From positions 1-12,889 of the forward strand of contig JAGSHA010000054.1 of NCBI GenBank assembly GCA_023954795.1: a stretch of 12,889 nucleotides of DNA. Reading direction: 5' to 3'. The stretch comes from Oceanospirillaceae bacterium (GTDB lineage Bacteria > Pseudomonadota > Gammaproteobacteria > Pseudomonadales > Balneatricaceae). A program made the translations under genes and the position numbers. The notes under the pieces are model-generated. The model saw nothing but the letters and a program-made list of their open reading frames with translations, was not told where the DNA came from and searched no databases. How positions within the stretch are numbered: position 1 is the stretch's first letter; every line of letters starts with the position of its first letter. Below, in pieces: positions 6,937 to 12,889 of this stretch.

Positions 6937-7677
6937 ATGGCTAAAATTAGCATGCGCGACCTGCTGAAAGCAGGTGTTCACTTCGGTCACCAGACTCGCT
7001 ACTGGAATCCAAAGATGTCTAAATTCATCTTTGGTGCTCGTAACAAGATCCATATCATCAACCTGGAGCACACGCTGCCTGCACTGAACGGTGCACTGGA
7101 CGTTGTTCAGGGTATGGCTACTAACAAGAACAAAGTTCTGTTTGTTGGTACTAAACGAGCTGCTAGCAAAATCGTTAAAGACGAAGCTGCACGCGCAGGT
7201 ATGCCTTATGTCAACCATCGCTGGTTGGGTGGCATGCTGACTAACTACAAAACTATCCGTCAGTCTATCCGTCGTCTGCGCGATCTGGAATCCCAGGCAC
7301 AGGATGGTACCTTCGAACAGCTGACCAAGAAAGAAGCACTGATGCGTCAGCGCGAAATGGACAAGCTGGAACGTTCCATCGGTGGTATCAAAGACATGGG
7401 CGGTCTGCCTGACGCGCTGTTCGTAATCGACGTTGATCACGAGCGTATCGCAGTTAATGAAGCAAACAAGCTGGGTATCCCGGTTATTGGTGTTGTTGAT
7501 ACTAACAGCAACCCAGACGGCATTGACTACGTTATCCCTGGTAACGACGATGCGCTGCGTGCGATTCAGATCTACGTTCAGTCTGCTGCTGACGCTTGCC
7601 TGGAAGGTTCCGAGGCAGTTGCTGGTGCGAAAGGCGAATTCGTAGAAGTTGAAGAAAATCAGGCAGCTGCAGAGTAA
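6937..7677 (+). CDS. rpsB: 30S ribosomal protein S2
   Basis: 246 aa. S2 binds late to the 30S head-body junction and is needed for S1 docking. The N-terminus MAKISMRDLLKAGVHFGHQT and the following RYWNPKM, with FIFGARNKIHIINLEHT, are unmistakable; NHRWLGGMLTNYKTIRQSI and DALFVIDVDHERIAVNEANK are the other family signatures, and the tail is acidic. The ATG at 6937 is preceded by AGGA (6926-6929) at seven bases; an upstream in-frame start at 6901 would add 12 unrelated residues and lies in the structured leader. Codon use is biased to the forms typical of highly expressed genes, as in tsf, and unlike the flgO/flgT genes. It is the first gene of the rpsB-tsf unit, with a strong promoter, a folded leader and an intercistronic terminator after it. 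Confidence 0.98.
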   Translation: MAKISMRDLLKAGVHFGHQTRYWNPKMSKFIFGARNKIHIINLEHTLPALNGALDVVQGMATNKNKVLFVGTKRAASKIVKDEAARAGMPYVNHRWLGGMLTNYKTIRQSIRRLRDLESQAQDGTFEQLTKKEALMRQREMDKLERSIGGIKDMGGLPDALFVIDVDHERIAVNEANKLGIPVIGVVDTNSNPDGIDYVIPGNDDALRAIQIYVQSAADACLEGSEAVAGAKGEFVEVEENQAAAE

Positions 7678-7691
7678 TCCTGCTGTCAAGG

Positions 7692-7719
7692 ATGCCTGAT
7701 ACAGTATTGTGGCAGGCAT
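7692..7719 (+). repeat. Hairpin just after rpsB
   Basis: ATGCCTG (7692-7698) pairs perfectly with CAGGCAT (7713-7719), and ACA/TGT can pair inside it. It stands directly before the strong terminator and may stabilise the 3' end of the rpsB message or help set read-through. Its outer stem resembles the palindrome upstream of rpsB (both use GCCTG/CAGGC). Confidence 0.5.
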
Positions 7720-7720
7720 G

Positions 7721-7745
7721 AAGGGGAGCGTAGCTCCCCTTTTTT
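7721..7745 (+). terminator. Intrinsic terminator / attenuator between rpsB and tsf
   Basis: AAGGGGAGC (7721-7729) pairs perfectly with GCTCCCCTT (7733-7741) over the loop GTA, and the stem runs into six T (7740-7745). This is a textbook intrinsic terminator. It lies inside the rpsB-tsf unit, so partial read-through would set the S2 to EF-Ts ratio. No strong promoter is visible between it and tsf. Confidence 0.9.
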
Positions 7746-7791
7746 CGATTTTTGATTTAAAGCTTTAATCTTATTGATAGAGGTATTCAAC

Positions 7792-8649
7792 ATGGCATTC
7801 TCTGCTAAGGACGTGAAAGAACTGCGCGACCGTACTGGCCTGGGTATGATGGAGTGTAAAAAAGCTCTGGCGGCTGTAGACGGTGATATCGAGAAAGCGA
7901 TCGAAGATCTGCGTAAAGCGTCTGGCATGAAGGCAGCTAAAAAAGCTTCCCGTACTGCGGCAGACGGTGTTGTTGCAGTTAAAGTTGCTGACGACAACAG
8001 CTATGCAGTTGCGCTGGAAGTTAACTCTGAAACTGATTTCGCAGCACGTGACGAAGGCTTCCTGGCATTCGTTAGCACTGTGCTGGATAAAGCAGTTGCG
8101 GAAAAACAGACTGATGTTGCAGCGCTGATGGACGGTGAGCTGGAAGTTGCTCGTGAAGCACTGGTTCAGAAAATCGGTGAAAACATCACTGTACGTCGTA
8201 CCGTTGTTGTAGAAGGCGGTGTTGTGGGCGCTTACGTTCACAGCAACGCTAAAATTGCAGCAATCGTTTCTCTGGAAGGCGGTGACGCTGAAACAGCTAA
8301 AGACGTTGCAATGCACGTTACTGCTGTAAACCCGCGTGTTGTCAGCAAAGAAGACATGCCGGAAGACGTGGTTGCTAAAGAGAAAGAGATCATCCTGGCG
8401 CAGCCTGATATGGCAAGCAAGCCTGCGGAAATCGCTGAGAAGATGGTTGTTGGTCGTATCAACAAATTCCTGGCGGAAAATAGCCTGGTTGAGCAGGCGT
8501 TCGTTAAGAACCCTGAGCAGAAAGTTGCTGCTTTCGTTAAAGCTGCTGGCGGCGAAGTTAAGTCTTTCGTACGTGTAGAAGTTGGCGAAGGTATCGAAGT
8601 TGAGCAAGTTGACTTCGCTGCAGAAGTTGCTGCACAGCTGAAAGGCTAA
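7792..8649 (+). CDS. tsf: Elongation factor Ts
   Basis: 285 aa. EF-Ts exchanges GDP for GTP on EF-Tu. The N-terminal UBA-like domain (about 1-52) has VKELRDRTGLGMMECKKAL. The core then carries the EF-Tu-contact motif NSETDFAARDEGF, with Asp82 and Phe83 matching the Asp-Phe pair that disturbs the Mg site of EF-Tu. KIGENITVRR and IAEKMVVGRINKF are further family blocks, and the C-terminal module FVRVEVGEGIE ... DFAAEVAAQ is intact. The ATG at 7792 has AGAGGT (7779-7784) seven bases before it; an in-frame ATG at 7774 is poorly placed. A perfect 12-base AT-rich palindrome (TTAAAGCTTTAA, 7757-7768) lies just upstream, of unknown meaning. High-expression codon use matches rpsB. Confidence 0.98.
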   Translation: MAFSAKDVKELRDRTGLGMMECKKALAAVDGDIEKAIEDLRKASGMKAAKKASRTAADGVVAVKVADDNSYAVALEVNSETDFAARDEGFLAFVSTVLDKAVAEKQTDVAALMDGELEVAREALVQKIGENITVRRTVVVEGGVVGAYVHSNAKIAAIVSLEGGDAETAKDVAMHVTAVNPRVVSKEDMPEDVVAKEKEIILAQPDMASKPAEIAEKMVVGRINKFLAENSLVEQAFVKNPEQKVAAFVKAAGGEVKSFVRVEVGEGIEVEQVDFAAEVAAQLKG

Positions 8650-8666
8650 GCACCGCTTAAGCCTCC

Positions 8667-8703
8667 GGTTGCGCATGTTTCTGCATGCGCAACCCTCTCT
8701 TTT
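8667..8703 (+). terminator. Intrinsic terminator after tsf
   Basis: GGTTGCGCATG (8667-8677) pairs perfectly with CATGCGCAACC (8684-8694), an 11-bp GC-rich stem with a six-base loop. It is followed by CTCTCTTTT, a pyrimidine-rich but imperfect U-tract. It should end most rpsB-tsf transcripts and separate them from pyrH. A clear promoter for pyrH was not found in the roughly 45 bases before its start. Confidence 0.8.
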
Positions 8704-8747
8704 CCTGATACACTCTTGTGACCTCATTTCGAGCGGAGAATTCTTAG

Positions 8748-9506
8748 ATGCCTGCCACTGAAAAACAGTCTAAATACAAAAGGATACTGCTGAAGCTTAG
8801 CGGCGAAGCGTTGATGGGTGATGAGAATTTCGGTATAGATCCGAAGGTGCTTGACCGCATGGCTCTGGAAATTGGCCAGTTGGTAGGTATTGGTGTTCAG
8901 GTCGGCATAGTGATCGGTGGTGGTAACTTGTTTCGTGGCGCAGCGCTGAGTGCGGCGGGCATGGATCGAGTGACCGGTGATCACATGGGGATGCTGGCAA
9001 CCGTGATGAATGCACTGGCTATGCGTGATGCGCTGGAGCGCAGCAATATCGCGACCCGTGTTATGTCTGCCATTCCTATGAGTGGTGTTGTAGATCATTA
9101 TGATCGCCGAAATGCGATGCGTTATCTTAATCAAGGTGATGTGGTGATCTTCTCCGCGGGTACGGGTAACCCGTTCTTTACGACTGATTCAGCTGCCTGT
9201 TTGCGTGGTATCGAGGTAGAAGCTGATGTCGTAATTAAAGCTACAAAGGTAGATGGTGTATTCACCGCAGATCCGATGAAGGATCCATCTGCTAAACGAT
9301 ATCTTCATTTGGGTTACGATGAGGCTATCGAGAAACAACTGGGCGTTATGGATTTGACGGCAATTTGTCTGACCCGTGACCATGATATGCCTATTCGTGT
9401 CTTCAATATGAATAAGCCGGGTGCGCTGGCGAATCTAGTACTGGGCGGTGACGAAGGTACGTTGATTGATCGTTGCGACGAGGTGGGAGAAAAATATGCT
9501 GAATGA
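8748..9506 (+). CDS. pyrH: UMP kinase
   Basis: 252 aa. It phosphorylates UMP to UDP in pyrimidine nucleotide synthesis; the bacterial enzyme is a hexamer of the amino acid kinase fold, activated by GTP and inhibited by UTP. Visible motifs: the phosphate-binding KLSGEALMG (Lys16 onward), GGGNLFRG at 57-64, MDRVTGDHMGMLATVMN at 72-88, the UMP/ATP site GTGNPFFTTD at 138-147, and KATKVDGVFTADP at 164-176. A GGAG ribosome site lies nine bases before the ATG. The first ten residues are a polar extension before the conserved YKRILLKLSG. Its stop lies inside frr (11-base overlap), so the two are probably translationally coupled. It follows the tsf terminator, so it needs read-through or its own promoter. 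Confidence 0.97.
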   Translation: MPATEKQSKYKRILLKLSGEALMGDENFGIDPKVLDRMALEIGQLVGIGVQVGIVIGGGNLFRGAALSAAGMDRVTGDHMGMLATVMNALAMRDALERSNIATRVMSAIPMSGVVDHYDRRNAMRYLNQGDVVIFSAGTGNPFFTTDSAACLRGIEVEADVVIKATKVDGVFTADPMKDPSAKRYLHLGYDEAIEKQLGVMDLTAICLTRDHDMPIRVFNMNKPGALANLVLGGDEGTLIDRCDEVGEKYAE

Positions 9507-10053
9507 GATTGCGCAGGACGCTGAAACGCGTATGAAAAAAAGTGCTGACGCACTGGTGGATAACTTTAAAAAGATTCGTACCGGTCGCGCGCACCCAAGT
9601 ATTCTGGAGACAGTTCAGGTGCCTTACTATGGTTCTGATGTGCCTCTGTCTCAGGTCGCCAACATCTCGGTTGAAGATGCGCGGACATTGTCGATTGTTC
9701 CTTGGGAAAAGCCCATGGTGCCGGTCATCGAAAAAGCGATCATGAAGTCTGATCTGGGTCTGAACCCTTCTACATCAGGTGAAAATATTCGTGTTCCAAT
9801 GCCTGCTTTGACGGAAGAAACGCGTAAAGGCTATATTCGCCGAGCGCGTGCTGAAGCAGAAAATGCACGTATCGCCATTCGTAATATTCGCCGTGATGCA
9901 AACGGCGACCTGAAAGACCTTCTGAAAGAGAAAGAGATCACAGAAGACGATGAGCGTCGTGGTGAAGATCGCGTTCAGAAGCTGACCAATCAGTTTGTTG
10001 CTGAAGTAGATAAGCTGCTGGAGCAAAAAGAAACTGATCTGATGGAAATCTAA
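9496..10053 (+). CDS. frr: Ribosome recycling factor
   Basis: 185 aa, exactly the usual length. RRF, with EF-G, splits the post-termination ribosome. The protein has the two-domain RRF layout: helix 1 with DAETRMKKSADAL and the conserved KIRTGRAHPSIL, a small beta domain (about 31-104: VPYYGSDVPLSQVANISVED, then EKAIMKSDLGLNPS and IRVPMPALTEETRKGY), and the two long C-terminal helices with VRR-like IAIRNIRRDAN and EITEDDERRGEDRVQKLT. The start at 9496 is internal to the pyrH end and is preceded by GGGAG at proper spacing. An in-frame start at 9466 would only extend into pyrH. It sits in the conserved tsf-pyrH-frr order. Confidence 0.98.
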   Translation: MLNEIAQDAETRMKKSADALVDNFKKIRTGRAHPSILETVQVPYYGSDVPLSQVANISVEDARTLSIVPWEKPMVPVIEKAIMKSDLGLNPSTSGENIRVPMPALTEETRKGYIRRARAEAENARIAIRNIRRDANGDLKDLLKEKEITEDDERRGEDRVQKLTNQFVAEVDKLLEQKETDLMEI

Positions 10054-10057
10054 GGAA

Positions 10058-10080
10058 GGTGCCGGGGTGCCTGGCACCCC
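10058..10080 (+). promoter_or_regulatory. Hairpin over the uppS initiation region, with two competing folds
   Basis: GGGGTGC (10064-10070) pairs with GCACCCC (10074-10080) over the loop CTG. Alternatively GGTGCC (10058-10063) pairs with GGCACC (10073-10078). The first fold buries the GTG at 10067; the second covers the end of the Shine-Dalgarno GGAAGG (10054-10059). Both use the same right arm, so they exclude each other. There is no T-run, so it is not an intrinsic terminator. Confidence 0.55.
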
Positions 10081-10864
10081 GATTTCCGAATACCTGCCCA
10101 TGTCTAAAGATACTATGACCGATTCTTCGAAAGTAAATCCGCCTCCCAGACATGTTGCAATTATCATGGATGGTAATAACCGTTGGGCAAAAAGCCGGGG
10201 GCTGCCGAGCTTGGCAGGCCATAAAGCGGGTGTTGATGCTGTTCGTCAGGTAATTACCGGATGTGTGGAGCAGGGGGTTGAAGCTCTGACGTTGTTCGCG
10301 TTCAGCTCTGAAAACTGGAAGCGTCCACCTTTAGAGGTGAAAGGGTTGATGGAGTTGTTTAAGTTCGCGCTGGACCGCGAAGTTAAAAAACTCCACAAGA
10401 ATAATATTCGCTTGCGTGTTGTCGGCGACAAGACACGTTTTAGTGAGTCTTTACAGAAGCGTATTGCTGAGGCGGAGTCTTTAACTGAGTCCTGTACGGG
10501 ATTGCAGTTGAATATCGCTGCAAATTACGGCGGGCGTTGGGATATTGCCGCCGCCGCGAAACAGGTCGCTCAGCGCTGCTTAGAAGGTGAGTTAACGCCA
10601 GATCAGATTGATGAAGCTGTGTTGGGGCGTTATGTATCCTTATCTGACCTGCCTGACCCTGATCTGTGTATTCGTACAGCGGGGGAGCAGCGAATCAGTA
10701 ATTTTCTGATTTGGCAGTTTGCATATACCGAATTTTATTACGCTGACTGTTACTGGCCCGATTTTGGCAAAGAGCGTCTGGAGCAGGCGATCAATGATTT
10801 CACCGGACGTGAACGTCGATTTGGACGAACCAGTGAGCAGTTAGAGGCGGATAAAGGTGCTTAA
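10067..10864 (+). CDS. uppS: Isoprenyl transferase, undecaprenyl diphosphate synthase (UppS)
   Basis: 265 aa from GTG, or 254 or 249 aa from the ATGs at 10100 or 10115. It condenses farnesyl-PP with isopentenyl-PP to make the C55 lipid carrier for peptidoglycan and other wall polymers. The cis-prenyltransferase signatures are complete: HVAIIMDGNNRWAK with the catalytic Asp35 (GTG numbering), GHKAG at 51-55, LTLFAFSSENWKRP, LNIAANYGGRWDI, and the C-terminal block DLCIRTAGEQRISNFLIWQ followed by FAYTEFYYADCYWPDF. Only the GTG has a strong ribosome site (GGAAGG, seven bases upstream); the two ATGs lack one but give N-termini nearer the usual family length. The conserved part begins at RHVAIIMDG, so any of the three would work. 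Its last eight bases overlap cdsA. Confidence 0.94.
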   Translation: MPGTPISEYLPMSKDTMTDSSKVNPPPRHVAIIMDGNNRWAKSRGLPSLAGHKAGVDAVRQVITGCVEQGVEALTLFAFSSENWKRPPLEVKGLMELFKFALDREVKKLHKNNIRLRVVGDKTRFSESLQKRIAEAESLTESCTGLQLNIAANYGGRWDIAAAAKQVAQRCLEGELTPDQIDEAVLGRYVSLSDLPDPDLCIRTAGEQRISNFLIWQFAYTEFYYADCYWPDFGKERLEQAINDFTGRERRFGRTSEQLEADKGA

Positions 10865-11669
10865 AGCTCGTTTTTTGACCGCAATTGTTTTGGCGCCTTT
10901 GGCGCTGGTTGTTCTGTTTCTATTTCCCAAAGATTGGTTTCTGCTCGCTATTGATGGTGTGCTGCTGTTAGGTGCGTGGGAATGGTCGCGTCTGGCGGGT
11001 TTGTCAGGTGCTAAAGATAAAGCTTTTTATATTGCAACCGTTGGTGTGGCGTTAGCACTGTTGCATCAATTTGAAGCCGTATTGCCCGTAACCGCTATAT
11101 TAGGGGTGGCCCTGGTTTTTTGGGTTATGGCTGCTTTTTGGGTTGTTCGTTACCCGCAAGCATCTGGCTGGTCATCCGTGGGTGTACGGGTGTTGATGGG
11201 GTATGTTGTTCTGCTTCCTGTTTGGGTTGCGCTAGGGGAGCTTAAGTCGCAGTCGCTCAGTACTGAGCTGATTTTAATGCTGCTGTTGTTGGTATGGGCG
11301 GCAGATATCGGTGCTTACTTCGCAGGTAAGTCTTTGGGTAAGAATAAGCTGGCGCCTTCCGTCAGTCCCGGGAAAACGCGTGAAGGGCTTTATGGCGGTC
11401 TTCTGTCTTGTCTGATCGTCGGCGGTGGTTTTGCGATCTGGTTTGAACTTGATTCGCAAACACTTGTCTACCTTGTGCTGTTGAGTGTCGCCACTGGTAT
11501 CATTTCTGTGCTGGGAGACCTGTTTGAAAGCATGCTGAAGCGCCATCAGGGCATAAAAGACAGCAGTCATTTGCTGCCGGGACATGGCGGTATTCTTGAT
11601 CGAATGGATAGTCTCACGGCTGCTGCACCGTTATTTGTACTAGGTGTGCAGTTTCTCACTCTGAGCTGA
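10857..11669 (+). CDS. cdsA: Phosphatidate cytidylyltransferase (CDP-diglyceride synthase)
   Basis: 270 aa. It makes CDP-diacylglycerol from phosphatidic acid and CTP in the inner membrane, the precursor of phosphatidylethanolamine, phosphatidylglycerol and cardiolipin. The protein is very hydrophobic, with about seven to eight membrane segments. The family signature lies at 225-251: S-M-L-K-R at its start, K-D in the middle, and PGHGGILDRMD at the end. The conserved cytoplasmic stretch DIGAYFAGKSLGKNKLAPSV then SPGKTREG lies at 150-177. The start is a GTG overlapping the end of uppS by eight bases, preceded by AGAGGCGG at good spacing, so coupling with uppS is likely. Next comes rseP after only 13 bases; in Pseudomonas dxr lies between the two, and here it does not. 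Confidence 0.96.
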   Translation: MLKARFLTAIVLAPLALVVLFLFPKDWFLLAIDGVLLLGAWEWSRLAGLSGAKDKAFYIATVGVALALLHQFEAVLPVTAILGVALVFWVMAAFWVVRYPQASGWSSVGVRVLMGYVVLLPVWVALGELKSQSLSTELILMLLLLVWAADIGAYFAGKSLGKNKLAPSVSPGKTREGLYGGLLSCLIVGGGFAIWFELDSQTLVYLVLLSVATGIISVLGDLFESMLKRHQGIKDSSHLLPGHGGILDRMDSLTAAAPLFVLGVQFLTLS

Positions 11670-11682
11670 GTAAAAACCGCAT

Positions 11683-12889
11683 ATGGATCTTCTTCAAACC
11701 TTGCTTGCGACATTGGTAACACTGGGAATTCTGGTGACCATACATGAGTGGGGACATTTCTTCGTCGCCCGTCGTTGCGGCGTCAAAGTACTAACCTTTT
11801 CAGTCGGTTTCGGTAAAGCGCTGTTTCGTTGGCGAAGTGAGCGTTCGGGAACAGAGTACGTGTTGGCTGCCATCCCGCTGGGTGGTTACGTACGTATGCT
11901 GGATGAGCGTGAAGGTGAGGTGCCTGACGAGCTTAAGTCTCAGGCATTTAATCGTAAGCCAGTACTGCAGCGTATTGCCGTTGTCGCGGCGGGTCCGATG
12001 GTTAATCTGATCTTTGCCTTTCTTGCCTACTGGGTGATGTTTGTATCCGGTGTCAGTGCTATCAAGCCAACTGTTGTTGATGTGGTGCCTGGAACGCCCG
12101 CTGCAATAGCGGAGTTTAGACCGGGTGGTGAAATCATCCGTGTGGATGGAAAGGAAACCTTGTCGTGGGACTCTGTTAATCTTAGCTTGGCGTCTCGTAT
12201 CGGAGAAAGTGGTCCTTTGGTGATTCGGATGCAGTATCCCGATAGCACCTTGCCATACGAATTTATTATTCATCTGAATGACTGGAACTTTGATATTGAA
12301 AGGCAGTCTCCGGTCAACGCTTTGGGGTTGGTTGCCTGGGGCCCTGATGTTCCCGCGGTAATTGGGAGGATCTTGGACGACGGAGTTGCGGCTAACTCAG
12401 GCTTGCTGGTTGGCGATAAGGTTTTGACAATCAACGATGATGCCGTTGCGGACTGGTTTGCGTTGGTTAAGATGGTTCAGGCCTCTCCAGAGCAAAAACT
12501 GCTCTTTAAACTTGAACGTGCAGGCGAACGGTTACAGTTGGATATCAAGCCGGCTGGCAAAGAGGTCGATGGGAGAGAAATTGGATATATCGGTGCTGGG
12601 GTGGCTGCTGTTGACTGGCCTCCAGAGCAGCAGCGGGATATCAGTTTCGGATTTCTTGAATCTTCTTTTAAGGCTTTAGATAAAACCTGGCAAATGATTA
12701 CGCTGATTCTGGAGTCTATCTGGAAAATGCTGGAAGGCGTGATTTCAGTAAAAAACTTGAGTGGTCCGATTACCATTGCTAAAGTGGCCGGTGCTTCCGC
12801 AGAGTCAGGTATGGAAGCATTTGTTGGTTTTCTTGCATATCTGAGTATCAGTCTTGGGGTGTTGAACCTGTTGCCGATACCGATGCTTG
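11683..12889 (+). CDS. rseP: Site-2 metalloprotease RseP, C-terminus cut by the window edge
   Basis: Partial: 402 codons are present and the rest lies past the window. RseP (MucP/YaeL) cuts the anti-sigma factor RseA/MucA within the inner membrane after DegS/AlgW, releasing the envelope-stress sigma factor. The first membrane segment holds the zinc motif HEWGH (His21, Glu22, His25). IPLGGYVRMLDEREGE at 64-79 is the conserved membrane-reentrant beta-loop region. Two PDZ domains follow (about 129-185 and 224-290), then NLSGPITIAK (358-367) and a last segment ending NLLPIPML. The sequence stops just before the expected Asp of the N-x-x-P-x-P-x-x-D-G motif, the third zinc ligand. The final base, G, fits an Asp codon. 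The start at 11683 follows cdsA by 13 bases; the ribosome site is weak, suggesting dependence on upstream translation. Confidence 0.96.
   Translation, partial: MDLLQTLLATLVTLGILVTIHEWGHFFVARRCGVKVLTFSVGFGKALFRWRSERSGTEYVLAAIPLGGYVRMLDEREGEVPDELKSQAFNRKPVLQRIAVVAAGPMVNLIFAFLAYWVMFVSGVSAIKPTVVDVVPGTPAAIAEFRPGGEIIRVDGKETLSWDSVNLSLASRIGESGPLVIRMQYPDSTLPYEFIIHLNDWNFDIERQSPVNALGLVAWGPDVPAVIGRILDDGVAANSGLLVGDKVLTINDDAVADWFALVKMVQASPEQKLLFKLERAGERLQLDIKPAGKEVDGREIGYIGAGVAAVDWPPEQQRDISFGFLESSFKALDKTWQMITLILESIWKMLEGVISVKNLSGPITIAKVAGASAESGMEAFVGFLAYLSISLGVLNLLPIPML

Noticed and set aside
6749..6967. 72-codon open frame across the rpsB promoter and leader
   Set aside because: It crosses the promoter, the folded leader and the rpsB start, has no good ribosome site and no recognisable motif.
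6922..7719. 265-codon open frame antisense to rpsB
   Set aside because: It is the mirror of rpsB; strong codon bias in highly expressed genes removes antisense stops. Its translation resembles no family and it lacks a ribosome site.
7771..8727. 318-codon open frame antisense to tsf
   Set aside because: Same cause as over rpsB: biased codons in tsf leave the opposite strand open. The Phe/Cys/Asn-rich translation is not protein-like.
8686..8747. Sigma-70 promoter for pyrH
   Set aside because: TACACT at 8709-8714 is a fair -10, but no -35 stands at a usable distance, and TTGTGA (8717 onward) has no matching -10.
1..12889. Mobile element, defence system, CRISPR array or tRNA
   Set aside because: No transposase, integrase, direct-repeat array, tRNA-like fold or abrupt change of gene content is visible; the region is conserved core genome.

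Overview
The window is a stretch of chromosome from a Gram-negative gammaproteobacterium. It is most likely a marine Oceanospirillales-type or Pseudomonas-related organism, judged from gene order, protein similarity to known families as I recognise them, moderate GC content and the presence of H-ring flagellar genes. It is a housekeeping region: no insertion sequence, prophage, CRISPR array, tRNA or rRNA is visible, and every gene inside the window is intact. The genes cut by the window edges are an OmpA-family gene on the left and rseP on the right.

Left part (1-3100). The C-terminus of an OmpA-family protein converges on flgT (minus strand). flgT is divergent from flgO-flgP (plus strand), whose stop and start codons overlap by one base. 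FlgT, FlgO and FlgP are periplasmic or outer-membrane parts that support the basal body (H ring) of flagella such as those of Vibrio. flgP converges on a small DUF1244 gene, and two hairpins lie between them.

Middle (2800-6617, minus strand). map, glnD and the DUF1244 gene are closely spaced (14 and about 30 nt) and read as one transcription unit. It covers N-terminal Met removal, nitrogen sensing through PII uridylylation, and a conserved protein of unknown function.

Right part (6618-12889, plus strand). A divergent control region leads into rpsB, tsf, pyrH, frr, uppS, cdsA and rseP. This is the classic proteobacterial cluster joining translation (S2, EF-Ts, RRF), UMP synthesis, and envelope synthesis and stress (undecaprenyl-PP synthase, CDP-diacylglycerol synthase, site-2 protease). 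rpsB has a good sigma-70 promoter with an extended -10 and a GC-rich discriminator. Its leader can fold as a pseudoknot, as expected for S2 autoregulation. A strong intrinsic terminator sits between rpsB and tsf and another between tsf and pyrH. From pyrH onward the genes overlap or nearly touch.

Points worth a second look: dxr (ispC) is absent from both of its usual places in this cluster; the only Shine-Dalgarno-supported uppS start is a GTG buried in a hairpin with two competing folds; a long bulged palindrome covers the candidate map promoter; and the rpsB leader folds as described. I found no convincing undescribed multi-gene system. The nearest to unknown function is the DUF1244 gene.
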